From: Sphagnum compactum
Lineage: Eukaryota; Bryophyta; Sphagnopsida; Sphagnales
Direction of reading: 5' to 3'
NCBI GenBank assembly: GCA_965153455.1
Contig: OZ234495.1
Location: 2,108,001-2,172,000, forward strand
Length of the DNA stretch: 64,000 bases
Shown here: in pieces, positions 46,747-58,845 of the stretch
Layout: every line of letters starts with the position of its first letter
Position numbering within the stretch: the stretch's first letter is position 1
Translations under genes and position numbers: made by a program
The notes under the pieces: model-generated
The model's database searches: none
What the model was told of the DNA's origin: nothing
The model's input: the letters and a program-made list of their open reading frames with translations, nothing else

Positions 46747-48060
46747 ATGGCAAGAGGAAAATTGACACCAATTTTCACACCAAACACCTTGGAATCAACG
46801 ATTGAATATACATTAATTTCAAGCATATTGGATAGAATATGTGAGATGACAACAAAACCCTGGGAATATCCAAAAGATGACATTCAGTAATTCCCATTCT
46901 AACATTTGCTAGAAATCAAAACATGAGGAACATAATGGAAAAGAGTAATTGACAAAATAGATGAATGGGTGGCATGGTGATGGGCAAATGTGAATATACA
47001 CAAAGAAAGTCTTGCATTAATGAAACAAATTATAAACATTTTTAAGGAGGATATGGAGGACAACCATTAGGTGATGTTTACACATGCCATGGATTTCTTA
47101 AAAAAACAGGTGAGTTTGAAGAAACCAATTCCAAAACATTTTTTCACAAGTTTACTCAACGATCTATTGAAAAAGGATTTAGTAACCCTTAGGAACCTGC
47201 TATCAACAAAATTCGTGAAACCCCGAAGATGATTCTATGTAACTCTAGGTAGGCAAGCCTCGGTGCCACATGATTTAAGGAATAAAGTTTTAAAACATTC
47301 GTGAATCGTTAGATGATAAGGCCAATCCCGAAACCACGAGACATGTATGATAGTTGAAAGAAATGATGAGTCAACAACTGAAGGAGAAAGAAAAATCCCA
47401 TTGTTTGCAATAAATTATGGAACAATAGAAGTGCAAACATGAATAATGGCTGAAATTGAACAATGAAATTGTTTGTTGAAAAAATCGTGATGTTGAGATA
47501 AATAATCACAAAGAATATGACATTTATAGTCATTGAAAGCACACATGAACACCATCGGATTTGGATATGTACCCGACGGTAGAAAGAAGATAATTCAAGA
47601 CTATAGATGTAGAGATCAAAGTAGTGGTTGAATATTGGGGATCTTTTAATTGTTTGCAAGATTACAAGATATATGGGACGATGATGAAAATCTTTATTAC
47701 AAAGTTTTTGAGCAACCTATGACAAAAGCCTTGAGAAATCCATGAACATGACACCCAAGAAATCAAAATTTCAAGACACGATTTCATCAACAATGCAAAT
47801 AGATGTTGGTATTTGAAGCGCCCAAAAAAATAAACAATTCAATCTTAACAAACAATTGGCCAAGAAATGTTTCGGATGCAAAAGATGGTCCATACGAAAT
47901 AATAATATTGGCTTACAATAGGGAAATGGATTAGGTATGGATGATGTTAACATGGAAATGGACCAGGTCATCAACCTAATCACATGGCATTCATAGGGTG
48001 AAAAATGTACCGAATTAAATGCCTCCAATATGTGTAATATCCAATTCCAAGATTTATAAT
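46747..48060 (+). pseudogene. Heavily decayed coding-like sequence
   Basis: The segment starts MARGKLTPIFTPNTLESTIE and has further coding-like stretches such as KQIINIFKEDMED and LLKKDLVTLRNLLSTKF, broken by many stops and frame changes. It could be an old gag or transposon gene; I cannot assign it. Confidence 0.3.
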
Positions 48061-48946
48061 ACACCATCAATTAAAATATACACATGTTTAGATTGTTCAC
48101 ATGATTGTTTAACTACTCTCATTACATAATTAAAGACCTCTTGTACATCCAAAAATGAATTGAAGCATGGAAAATGTATTGAGTGTTTCACACTTGATAT
48201 GAGGGTCTATGTAGGAGTGCAAGAAGTATAGGAGTAATATTTTCCAAAGGGCATGAACTGGACACATGGCAAGTAAACAAGAATGCCAACCAAAAACGGC
48301 ATGACACCACATCAGGCCCAAGGGGTAGTCAAGTGTTCACAATTACTTGATTACACATACCACACATGACATGAGTAGGAAACACAGTTGTTTTGCCAAT
48401 TATAAACGTTTTATTGTAGTCAATTTCACTCAAACAATAAAAAGGAAACTATATAGTTTTCAAGAGGCCATTAAATGCAGTAATTAAAGAGCAACCCTAT
48501 AAAACTTTTGACTTTGGGAGATGTTTACAACTTTGTAATATTGCACAAATAGAGTTTAGTTTCTTTTAGTGAACTTCTAGGTAGCTTGCACCCTTACCAC
48601 TTTACTTGGACAATTTATAACCAATATTTTCCATTGACCAATTCATGTTCTATTTGCAAGATAACAAAAACAAAAGCCAAAATGCATGTCCTACTTGTAC
48701 ACTAAAGTAGATATTCCAAGTACTAGGTGAATGGACATTCCTTAAAACTATTTTTTTGTATGTTTGAAAGATCACAAGTGAAGCATAATAATTTGGATTA
48801 TCATAATTTTTTGGAATATATTTCATTAATTGCAAAGTTTACATGCTCAAAGTTTGACACAAATCAAAAATGTTTTTGCATGTTCAAAGCACTCAAACCT
48901 CAAGAGTGGACAATCATTGATTTTTTTGAAATGTCATTTTTTTCTA
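48061..48946. other. AT-rich DNA between a decayed ORF and the CACTA-like element
   Basis: Short overlapping frames only. Confidence 0.35.
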
Positions 48947-49354
48947 CATTACTACAAAATGCGTCCTACTTCACTTTGGGTTTCACTAGATTTTGAGTGA
49001 ATTTGGACATTTTTACCTAGTGAAATTGTTTAACCCCCTAGTGAATGGGGACCAGTTGCTAGTACTTAGTGAAATAAGGTTACTCTCAAGTGAAATACAA
49101 ATTTATCAAACCATTCACTTGTTAGTTAATTAACTAACCAGCATGGAAATCAATTAAAATTTAATTACTTCATATATAATATTATTGATAATTTCATGAT
49201 TTTTTAAACCTATGATTTATTGACATGTGTCATTACCTAGGTTAGGTTAAAAACCTAACCTAAATAGGTAGGCCACATAATCAACCTAGGCACCTATTCT
49301 AGGAATTCAATAGGAGAATATTCGGTCAACATACCATTGTTGACCACACACAAC

Positions 49355-49435
49355 ACCACTCATGAGGTTTGATCCCTTGACCTTTGGACTGAGGGCGAAC
49401 ACCATTACTATCAAACCACCCCACTTGTTGTGATA
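49355..49435 (-). repeat. tRNA-derived SINE-like segment inside the CACTA-like element
   Basis: On the minus strand GGATCAAACC fits the pol III B-box core GWTCRANNC, and about 40 nt upstream TGGTTTGATAGTAATGG loosely resembles an A box. The text between looks like a degraded tRNA. It is not a functional tRNA gene, as no complete cloverleaf was found. Confidence 0.35.
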
Positions 49436-49734
49436 ATATGTTACATTACATTCCATTTACCAAATACTTCATTTAAAACATTACAAAAACATAAACTTTA
49501 AAAATTCATATTTTATTGAGATTTTGTTCAAATGACATGATTCAAGTTTATTTTTTAAGGAAATTCAATAATGTATATAATTACATGTATTTCCTATTGA
49601 AAGTTTAAAATCATTTGAACAAAAAACAATTTGAATATCATTATTCAATAACATTTCAATGACCATTCTTTTGAAAAAAAAAAGTTTAATAAATGGATAT
49701 TTTTTTGTTAATATAATAATATTACCTATGTTAA

Positions 49735-51960
49735 GCTACTTTCAATTATTATGACTATTTTTCATTAATTTAAATTATTTCACCCTACATTATTTATGGC
49801 TATTTATGGTTATTATTAATTACTTTTGGTTATTTTTGGCTATTTCACCCTAAGCTACTTTTGGTTATTCTAAGTTACTTGTGGCTATTTTAGATTATTT
49901 CACCTTAAGTTATTTTTAGCTATTGTAATTTTTTTTGGCTATTCTATGTTATTTTTGGCTATTATAATTTATTTTAGTTTAGGCTATTTATAGCTATTAT
50001 AAATTACTTTTGGCTATTGAAGGCAATTTCACCTTATGTTACTATTGGAAATTCTAGGTTATTATAGGTTATTTCACCTTAAGTTACTTTTGTCTATTAT
50101 AAATTATTTCACCCTAGATTATTTTTGGCAATCCTAAGCAATTTTAATATATGGACATTGGTTGTTCTTTTATTAAGGCTATTGGTGGTTATCAATGGCT
50201 ATTGGTACTTATTCTATTGGTGGCTATTAATGCTTATTAGTGGTTATTTTATTAATAGTTATTGGTGGCTATTCTTTTAATGGCTATTGATGATTATTCT
50301 ATTGGTGGTTATTGGTGTCTATTTTATTAATGGCTATTGGTGGCTATTCTATTAATGGCTATTGGTGGCTATTCTATTAATGGCTATAAGTGGCTATTCT
50401 ATTAATGACTATTGGTGGCTATTCTATTAATGACTATTGGTGGCTATTCTATTAATGACTATTGGTGGCTATTCTATTAATGGCTATTGATGGCTATTCT
50501 ATTAATGACTATTGATGGCTATTCTATTAATGACTATTGATGGCTATTATATTAATGACTATTGGTGGCTATTATATTAATGACTATTGGTGGTTATTCT
50601 ATTAATGACTATTGGTGGTTATTCTATTAATGGTTATTAGTGCTTATTCTATTAATGACTATTGGTGGCTATTCTATTCTTGGTTATTGGTGGCTATTAT
50701 ATTAGTGGTTATTTGTGGTTATTTTATTAATGGTTATTGATGGCTATTCTATTGATGGCTATTAGTAGTTATTCTTTTGGTGGTTATTGGTTATTCTATT
50801 AACGGCTATTGGTGGTTATTTTATTAATGACTATTGGTGTCTATTTTATTAATGGCTATTGGTTGTTATTCTAGAAATGACTATTAGTGGTTATTCTATT
50901 AATGATTATTAGTGGTTATTCTATTGATGGATATTGTTGCTTATTAATGATTATTATATTAATGGTTATTGGTGGCTATTCTATTGGTGGATATTGGTGG
51001 TTATTAATGACTATTATATTAGTGGCTATTGGTGGCTATTCTATTGGTGGATATTGGTGGTTATTAATGACTATTATATTAGTGGCTATTGGTGGCATTC
51101 TATTGGTGGATATTGGTGGTTATTAATTAATATTGTATTAATGGCTATTGGTGGCTATTATATTAATGGCTATTGGTGAATATTCTATTGGTGGATATTG
51201 GTGGTTATTAATGTTATTATATTAATGGCTATTGGTGGTTATTCCGTTGTAAACCATTGGTGATTATTTTATTGGTGGTTATTGATAGTTATTTTATTAA
51301 TGGTTATTGTATTATAAGTTATTGTTGGTTATTATATGTTATATTACAACTATTGGTGATTATTGTATTATAAATTATTGTTGGATATTCTGTGTTATAA
51401 TATCATAGGCTATTGGAAGTTATTATATTGTAGGGTATTTAAAATTATTTTTCATAGGTTATTATTTTTTATTCTAAATTATTTTTACCTTAGGTCATTG
51501 TATTTTATTTTAAATTATTTTAAGTTATTATACTTAGGATAAAATAATTTATAATAACATAAAGTAAAATGACCTTGAGTAACTTAAAGTATAACTTGAA
51601 ATAACATATATTAATTAAAATAAAATAACCTAAGGTATAACATAAAGTTAGTTGAATAATTCAATTTAGAATAACTTAAAAGCTTATAATAAATTAGTTC
51701 AGATACCTTAAGTTAAAATAACATATAATAGTTTAGGGTACAATAATTTATAATAGCCTAATAACATAAAATATAAGTTAGAATAACTAAAGTAGCTTAA
51801 AATAATATAGGGTATATCATAAAGTATCATAGATAGAATATTTAAAAAAACATAGAAATCAACCTATTTACTATAGTATATTATAATAATGAATTATGTT
51901 AACTAGTAATGAAACATGATGTCTACATAGTGATATTATAGTGAAATAACTTTCATTAGG
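49735..51960. repeat. Imperfect inverted arms around a minisatellite
   Basis: 49735-50140 is built from TTATTTTGGCTATT and TTTCACCTTAAGTTAC phrases; 51475-51960 is built from their reverse complements such as GTAACTTAAAGT and GAAATAACAT. The two arms flank the minisatellite at 50160-51400. Confidence 0.45.
50160..51400. repeat. GGTGGCTATT minisatellite with 25-bp and 60-bp period zones
   Basis: Around 50330-50690 the unit is 25 bp (ATTGGTGGCTATT plus CTATTAATGACT) and is repeated about twelve times. Around 50960-51200 a 60-bp higher-order unit with GGTGGATATTGGTGGTTATT recurs three to four times. The 60-bp zone is open in two frames because 60 is divisible by three; those frames are not genes. 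Confidence 0.92.
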
Positions 51961-52051
51961 GTGAAATTAGTAAAATGCAATGAAGTTATTTCACTTTTAA
52001 AGTCTCATAGTGATTTAAGCTAGTAAATTGCACCCCACTTTTGTAGTAGTG

Positions 52052-53024
52052 CTACCAAATGTGCACTATTCCTATTAAAGATTGGAGAAGATTTTAACAT
52101 TGATTATTAGAAGGGCAAATGGAATTGAATTGATGAAAATTATTGTCTTTATAACCAATTTGAACACATTTGGTTCAAAAGTGCTTTTGACCTTAAAAAT
52201 TATGGATTTTGAAAATGTGCTTTTAACAAAAAAATGTTTATGTTTATGTGACAAAGGGCATGAATGCATGATATACATGATATAGAATAAATTTTTAGTC
52301 AAAATATATTTATATTAAAAATGTAGCGTTAAAGGGGGTACCCGAAATACAAATTTTAAAATTATAAACGAACACAAAAATGACATGTGTCATGTGTAGT
52401 CCTTGGAAAAAAACTTTTACCGTGGTGCCGTTGGCTCCTTTGACCATGTTTTCACCTGTTGGAAAATCATTTCTATTTGAAATTGGACTTGCAACATATA
52501 CAAAACAAATGAGACCAAGTACCCAAAGTGATTGGCACAAAGCTAGACTTGGTACTTGTTCAATGACCCTAGACTTGCAACTTGCACATATGTATCTATG
52601 TCGAAATTTGACACACCTTAAATCATAAGAACTTCAATTGGTCCAAAAGAAATTGTAGAGCAACATACCACTCGTGGAGTTTTTTTATTGTAAATCAAAT
52701 TGGGCAGACCTTATAAATCTAGGGTTGGGCATCTCCAATTTGGGCCTCTTGAACTTCATGTTGATGTGATTAAATCCAACATTTGTGATCCATTCCTTCG
52801 ACAATATTTTCTCACAAGTGGGATTAACACAAACAATAGCCTTTGTCTCCATATGTACACCCATGCAAAAAATGGTGATAGGTATATCCATAGGATGAGA
52901 CAAGAATGTACATGCATAAAATAGCCCACAGATCGGATAAGGTGTCATCCAAAAATTCCCAAATTGTTTTGCAAACATGTTCCTAGGGTTCTCAATGGGA
53001 AAGGGTGCATTAATTATCCCACTC
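52052..53024. other. AT-rich DNA, nothing recognised
   Basis: Overlapping short frames on both strands at 52310-52978 carry no recognisable domain. Confidence 0.35.
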
Positions 53025-53329
53025 CCATGGGTGTGAGGTGACTTTCTATCGCTCTACTCTCGATTCTGTGAGGTGATTATACTCGGAGGTACATATGCTA
53101 CCGGTGAAAGAAAGATGCAAAGTGTATTTCTAGATGTTAAGTTACGTTTGTAGTCAAAACCAAATAAATTGCTTCTTATGCAAAATTTATGATCTGGAAT
53201 TGCTAGATATATTTTCTAAGTTCAAACACCCCAAATCCTAGAATTCTATGTTAAATTGTCACCCACTTAAACCAACTTTTAAGGATTCGACACCATGCTA
53301 AACTTGGCAACAGACTTGCAATCACTTAT

Positions 53330-53860
53330 AAAAATTATTCCTATCACATACGTCATTCAAATTTAGCTTGCCTTAGCTCATTAAAAAGCTAACTACAAGG
53401 CGCATCAGCTTACCAAATTCCAAGCTTTGCACCTAAATCAATAAAAATTTGTGTTACAAAACTTGAGCGGGTTTCACGAAGGTAGGAAGTTCAATTTGGC
53501 AGCAGACCTTTGATCACTCAAAATATTGTTCCCATCACATACATTATTCAAATCTGGCTTGCCTTAGCTCATTAGAAAGTTAACTACAAGGCGCATATGC
53601 CTACCAAATTTTAAACTTTACACCCAAATCAGTAAAAAGTTGTGCTACAAAACCTGATAGGGTTTCACGAAGGTAGGAAGTTCAACTTGGTAATAGACCT
53701 CTGATCACTTAAAATATTGTTCCCATCACATACATTATTCAAATTTGGCTTGCCTTAGCTCATTAGAAAGCTAGCTACAAGGCACACCTGCCTATCAAAT
53801 TTTAAGCTCTTCACTCAAACTAGTAAGAAGTTGTGCTACCAAACCCAAGAAGGTTTGTGA
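53330..53860 (+). repeat. 190-bp tandem repeat array, three units
   Basis: CTTGCCTTAGCTCATT starts at 53367, 53558 and 53749, a period of 191 bp each time. Units are homologous to those at 34510-35260. Confidence 0.92.
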
Positions 53861-54117
53861 AATTTCTCTAAAATTTCAAGCTCCCAACATTATCCCTACT
53901 CACTTCCATTCTTTCAAAAGTACTACAAACATCCAATCTATTCTCCCTCTTTCCACCACTACCAAAACTAATAATTTTTTACCTCCCAAAGAAGGTTGTG
54001 GGAACAAGTATTCTCAATATTCGAATCGAAAATTATGTCCGAAAAAGAGAGCCTTAAATGATCCAAATCCGCCCTTTAAAGAGAAGGAGAAGGAAGGAGG
54101 TGAAGGAAGATCCCAAC

Positions 54118-54297
54118 TCAATGGCCAATGGAAGGTTCCAATGCTTGGTGGCCCTTGGAAGGTTCTAATGTTTGGTGGCCCTTGGAAGGTTCCATTACTT
54201 GGTGGCCCTTGAAAGGTTCCATTGTTGGTGGCCTTTGAAAGGTTCCATTGTTTGGTGACCCTTGAAAGGTTCCAATGTTTGGTGGCCAATGGAAGGG
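54118..54297 (+). repeat. Expanded 27-bp minisatellite upstream of ORF 54537
   Basis: About six units of GGTGGCCCTTGGAAGGTTCC with AATGCTT/TTG spacers. Only the first and last units keep the CCAAT found in the 35.5-kb array. Confidence 0.85.
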
Positions 54298-54439
54298 AAA
54301 GGAGAAACACCTTTTCACCTCTTCCCACTTTCCCCCCAACAAATTTTATTTAAATCTTCATTTTTTCCATTGATCTTAAGGTTTTACTTTACCATGGTTC
54401 TAGGCCATTACTTATGCATTTCTTTCCTTTTCCTTGACA

Positions 54440-54446
54440 TATAAAT
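54440..54446 (+). promoter_or_regulatory. TATA box of the 54537 unit
   Basis: TATAAAT, 97 bp before the ATG, in the same position as at 35798. Confidence 0.6.
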
Positions 54447-54536
54447 TATAACCACGCATCTCGATGTTATAAGTCTTTCACACATTCATTGTCGATTTGA
54501 TTTTGATTGAAGATTTTTTTTTTTTTCCTTGAAATT

Positions 54537-54977
54537 ATGGCATCACATATGGCCACGTCTTACGGGCCTCAAGCTGTACAAGTGAATGAAGAACCACCTC
54601 CGGAGTCATTTCTAGATTTGACATCGATGCAACATCCTCGTGATGAAGATCCCAAACCTCGAAAAGTGTGCGTTCGTTTTGAAATTGAACCCCCTCAAGC
54701 TTGGTATTATCGTATTTCTTCGAACTTTCGCACCCTGGTGATTTTGTTACAAGTCGACCTCGCTTTTGTTGACGAATTAGAAATCATCTATGAAGGTTGT
54801 TACGAAACTAAAGACACTTTTATCTTTGCATGGTCTTCAATTCCTGGCGTTGGACACTATCGTTGGTTGTGCAGTTCGATTCATCGACTGCCTCCTAATA
54901 GCAAGGCAGACTACTTAGTTCGCATCATTCAACGCATCTTAGATTTTTTGAAGTTATACACTGTCATTGTGGCATAG
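54537..54977 (+). CDS. Small-ORF family protein, diverged copy with extended C-terminus
   Basis: The ATG at 54537 aligns with the start at 35898; an upstream in-frame ATG at 54507 lies in the T-rich leader and is less likely. The protein of 146 residues keeps SYGPQA, FLDLTS, EIEPPQAWYYRIS, YEGCYETKD, IPGVGHYRWLC and DYLVRIIQRILDFLK. The first cysteine of CEGC is lost and the ancestral stop is changed, so six residues (YTVIVA) are added. Many differences from 35898 are CpG to TpG or CpA, as expected of a methylated, unselected copy. It may be a pseudogene that happens to stay open. Confidence 0.5.
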   Translation: MASHMATSYGPQAVQVNEEPPPESFLDLTSMQHPRDEDPKPRKVCVRFEIEPPQAWYYRISSNFRTLVILLQVDLAFVDELEIIYEGCYETKDTFIFAWSSIPGVGHYRWLCSSIHRLPPNSKADYLVRIIQRILDFLKLYTVIVA

Positions 54978-55029
54978 CCTAGGACTCAACATGTACTTGC
55001 AGCTCCTCGTTGAACTTATCCATAATCTA

Positions 55030-55035
55030 AATAAA
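55030..55035 (+). terminator. AATAAA signal of the 54537 unit
   Basis: Conserved in position with 36391-36396. Confidence 0.55.
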
Positions 55036-55849
55036 TGCTTCATTCATTATGAAACTCATGTTTGCCATTGCCACCCTATCACACTATTTATTTGATCGTT
55101 AAGTTGTCTCAAATTAATCTTATGTTTATAAGGCTTGAAGATTGTTCTATTTCCATTGGACCTTTCATTGATACCCCTTCAACTGCTTCACGAATCTCAA
55201 ACCTCATCGCTTACACGACTACCCACTAAATACCATAACAAGACCCAATTTTGCCAGACATTACGAATTTGACGTTTGTTTCTAACCTCAACTTCGATTT
55301 CTCATCCCTAATCACACAACTGAGGTTTTAAAACTATGATTACCAATTTTTGTTGAAGAAAAGAATTAACCCTACACCTCATTTGTCTAGTTCAAATTTT
55401 GAAAAAAAAAAAAAAACCCATGCAACCATGCACACTTATCATTCCTTATTCTAACATGAAGCTGCTAAAAACCTTTAATAGCCTTACCACAATCGAATAT
55501 CCCTGATGCGATTCTTAAAAATTGATATTACCGTAGATGGTTATGTCGGTATGGCTCACAATGGGCCATGAGTTGGATTCGATGCCATAAATCCATACTT
55601 TGTTACCTAATGCTCTGTGTCAAAAGTTAAAAGTCATTTAAAACCTTTGGAATTCCTTGGTAGTTGCCTCAAACTTTGCCTTTCCTTCTTCCACTTTAGA
55701 GGAAAATAATCCAACTATAATCATTTGATTTTTTATTTTTTTTTCAAGGTATGATAGTTCACTAGTTGATTTTAGAAAGTGAAAGCATTACATCATCAAC
55801 AATGGTCTAACATGCACTTGAGCTTATTACTAAATTTGTTTCATTTTTT

Positions 55850-56570
55850 TCTTTTCAATTTTTTTTCCAAGGACTACAACCTTTCATGTAAAGGAACTAA
55901 TTTCTATTCCTCCTTTTGAAATGAAGACTTCTTGTCATGCAACTAGGCAACCAAATCCTGAACCTTGCGTTCAAGGTCCATAGTTTCTTCTCATAACACT
56001 GCCATCTCATAGGTAAATTCCCCTTCCTTTCCACATGCCTCCAACAATAACCTCTTCACTAATGGAACGTGAGTTGGAAGGAAAACAATGGTAGAACCCC
56101 TTACACCACCCATGTGCATTGAGGCCTGATCATCATCAATAGCATTGTAATCATTGTAAGTTGAATCTAGTAATGAATCAATACACTTGAAGACTTATGG
56201 GTTGTCAATGTTTGTAGAGGCAGGAGTAGGCGCATGGCCTTTTTCATTTGCGAGTGTGTGTAACTTGATCCAATGAACTTTGCGGCCCTTGCATTGGGCC
56301 AACCAACCTCGTAAGAAGATTGCTGAATACTGCCCATTGTCAAGGGGGTGGGCAGAAATAATTTCATATAAATTCAACAAGGCAACACAATTTGTAGCTA
56401 TCAATTTATCATTTGGCTTTGGCTTCTAGCCATTCTATCCTCTCTTCCCAAACAACTTTTCCAACTTCACATTTGTAATAAGGTCAGGGTCGAAATCATT
56501 CTTGATATCAATTATAACATTACACAATTTCAGATTTTTATGAATCATCCATAGTCCATGCCACTTTTTC
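55850..56570 (-). pseudogene. Decayed coding exon, minus strand
   Basis: One frame runs for about 230 codons with roughly six to eight stops: NLKLCNVIIDIKNDFDPDLI, VALLNLYEIISAHPLDNGQY, FLRGWLAQCKGRKVHWIKLH, STIVFLPTHVPLVKRLLLEA and FTYEMAVL, ending in a lysine-rich coiled-coil-like stretch with SLEKKLKRKK. Stops are TAG, TGA and TAA where C-to-T change would explain them. It is clearly former coding sequence, family unknown; its style is like the decayed genes at 20.6-27.4 and 41.3-42.0 kb. Confidence 0.5.
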
Positions 56571-58467
56571 AAATGTATGGCCTGCCTTCTCTAGTTTCTC
56601 TTTGCCACTTGTTGATAATGTTTGGACAAGCAATCATGTTGAAAGCTTCCATGGGTTCCTTAAGGTTCAATGAAATGACTTTAAAAGCCATGATTAGAAA
56701 CCTAGGAATTAAAGCTTCTTTCCTATAAAACAAATAAAAATAAAACCCAAAAATAGTTCATAAGTGCTAGGTCACAAAAAAAGAGATTCCCAATTTCAAT
56801 TACTTAGTTCAAACTTCATACAAGATGTAATGTTGGTTAGTGGTTGACATTTGAACAAAAAATCATGCAAAATGACATAGAATGGAATACTCAAAGAAGT
56901 CTCAATGTTGATTTAAACCTACACTTATCAACTCATGTCCAATGGCAATTCCAAATTCTGCCCCTAGAGTGGCACGCTGGCACTAAAATGACAAAGAATT
57001 TGCAATTTTTCAATCTAACAACGATGGAAGTAAAACCATAAATGTCCTATTTATTCACTTGTGTTACACACCAAACAAATAACCAACCTTAATTTTGAAG
57101 CTTTAAAAAAATGAAACATCTGAAGTTTGCTAGCACAAGAGTAACTCAAGCACTAACGAATTTCCATTCACCTTCCCACTACAAAAATAGAAGCTCAAGG
57201 GTGCTTGAAACAAATTGTTACATTCCAAATTTGAACAAGGAACACATATGTTGATTTCTTTAACAAATTTTTAGCTACACCTCCAACTTAGTTTGAAACC
57301 TTTAATGCACCTAAACCAACAATCGGTTGCTATAATGTTTTGTTGTTGAAACCAACAAGCTTCTTCGGGTCTCTACACACCCTCTTCCCTTCCTCTCTTA
57401 GACAATGAATGAACAACACATTTTTGCCCCCTTGCCCCATCTCCTCTAGGTGCTAGCTATCCCTATGAATCTATTCCCACCTAGGTTTTCAAAATGTACT
57501 TTTGGACACTTTTACTTTATTAGTAGGGATGAACATTTGGCCTACTTTATCTCGCTTGGACCCTACTATTGAATTGTGTCAAATCTTGTGTGATATTTTA
57601 AATATTCCATTTTGTTGCTTACAAATTTGTGAAAAGCCAAAATATTGTAATTACTTTTTTATATTTAGGTTGTTGACATTATTTTGAAGAATCATGCACG
57701 TGATTCTATGTATAAACTAAAGTTTTAATGGGAATAGGTCTAAGGTGATTGAATAAACACTTATTAGCTCATTCAATAAAAACATGTTAAAGTAAAAGTT
57801 TATGTATTGGTTAAAGGCTTAAAGTAAAAATAGAAAGTAAGAAGGCACTTGTGCCTATCCTTCTAAGAAGGCTAAAATGAGTCTTTTCCTATATATTGAT
57901 GATATTGTCATGATGAAAGTTGGTGGAGGTTGTGCTCAAAGATTTGTCATCTACATCTCACCATGGAACACATTATTATAATAGTGGTACAATGAACGAC
58001 TTGCATTGTAACCATATTGATATGTAGTAGGTTTCAATACCATTTCTGTCATGTGTAAATATATGTTGGTATAAAATCATTTTGAGGTTTTGTGCCTTGG
58101 TGCTTACGCTAATATTTTCAACTTATTTTTAAGGAATAAATGTTAATTTAAAAGATTGAAACATTGATATATAAGATTAGAAAAATTGGGCTAATTTATT
58201 GATAGCTTTCATTTCATCCATTAAGTTCCTATTACAAATTTCATGTTTAAGGTGTTTCCTTCATGATATTGAATTGGTCCAATGAACAAAAGCTTGACCT
58301 ATTCAATTTTGATCATTGATGGGTATACTTAAAAAGATAATCAAGTCCTCTCCCTCTACCCATATCTACATATGTAACTAACTTAGAAATATTTTTGGCA
58401 TCAAGGAGCCTACCATTATCCTCATGGGGAAGATGCTACTTGTATATTTTAAGAAACACTTGAAATA
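56571..58467. other. AT-rich DNA, nothing recognised
   Basis: Only short frames; no repeat with clear edges. Confidence 0.35.
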
Positions 58468-58843
58468 TCGTAGTGCCACGAAAGGTTCGGGCGGGCTGTA
58501 ACGATCAATTTAATTAATCTTGAGGAAATTTTTTGGAAAAGGTCCATCAGTGCTGCAGGAAATGCATTGTTTTCAAGGGAAAGGTCCAGTAATCTGCCAA
58601 AAAGGTCCATTACAGGTCCAAGCCAATTTCCATTTTTTTTCGTTTTGATGTTGCAAGCACACATGTGCAACATTCTGAGCATACAGGCATTTATATGCAA
58701 TCTGCACTGCTTTTTTTCGCCAAAAGGTCCGGTTTTGGGGGAAAACGTTCGTTACAGAAGTCCAAAAGTCATTTATTTGCCCAATAAAGGATCATTTCGG
58801 CCTCCAGCCCGAATTCATTAACGAACCTTTCGTGGCACTACGG
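58468..58843. mobile_element. TA-flanked MITE, 376 bp, 22-bp terminal inverted repeats
   Basis: The left end contains CGTAGTGCCACGAAAGGTTC (58469-58488) and the right end its exact reverse complement up to 58842; the outermost base differs. TA lies on both sides (58466-58467, 58844-58845), as in Tc1/mariner-type elements. The interior has several AAAGGTCC motifs and no coding capacity. Assignment to mariner rests on the TA duplication alone. Confidence 0.75.
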
Positions 58844-58845
58844 TA

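Larger units (their letters stand above)
48947..52051. mobile_element. Non-autonomous CACTA-like element, 3105 bp, with CTA target duplication
   Basis: The left end reads CATTACTACAAAATGCG and the right end, reverse-complemented, CACTACTACAAAAGTG. CTA precedes position 48947 and follows position 52051. Subterminal repeats of the AGTGAA/TTCACT kind lie inside both ends. There is no transposase. The interior holds a tRNA-like segment (49355-49435), AT-rich arms and a large minisatellite. TIR sequence and 3-bp duplication together place it with the CACTA group; an autonomous partner is not in this window. Confidence 0.82.
53025..55570 (+). repeat. Small-ORF module, copy 3
   Basis: It starts inside the 3' part of an ORF like 33915 (GTGAGGTGACTTTC...), then has the region matching 34.33-34.5 kb, a 190-bp array, a 5' region, a CCAAT-type minisatellite, TATA box, ORF, AATAAA, and a tail ending in ATGTCGGTATGGCTCACAA at about 55561. 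The order is the same as at 34.25-36.9 kb. Confidence 0.75.

Noticed and set aside
50887-51179. Two overlapping plus-strand frames of about 80 codons rich in GGYW
   Set aside because: They are produced by the 60-bp repeat, which is divisible by three; no independent sign of coding.
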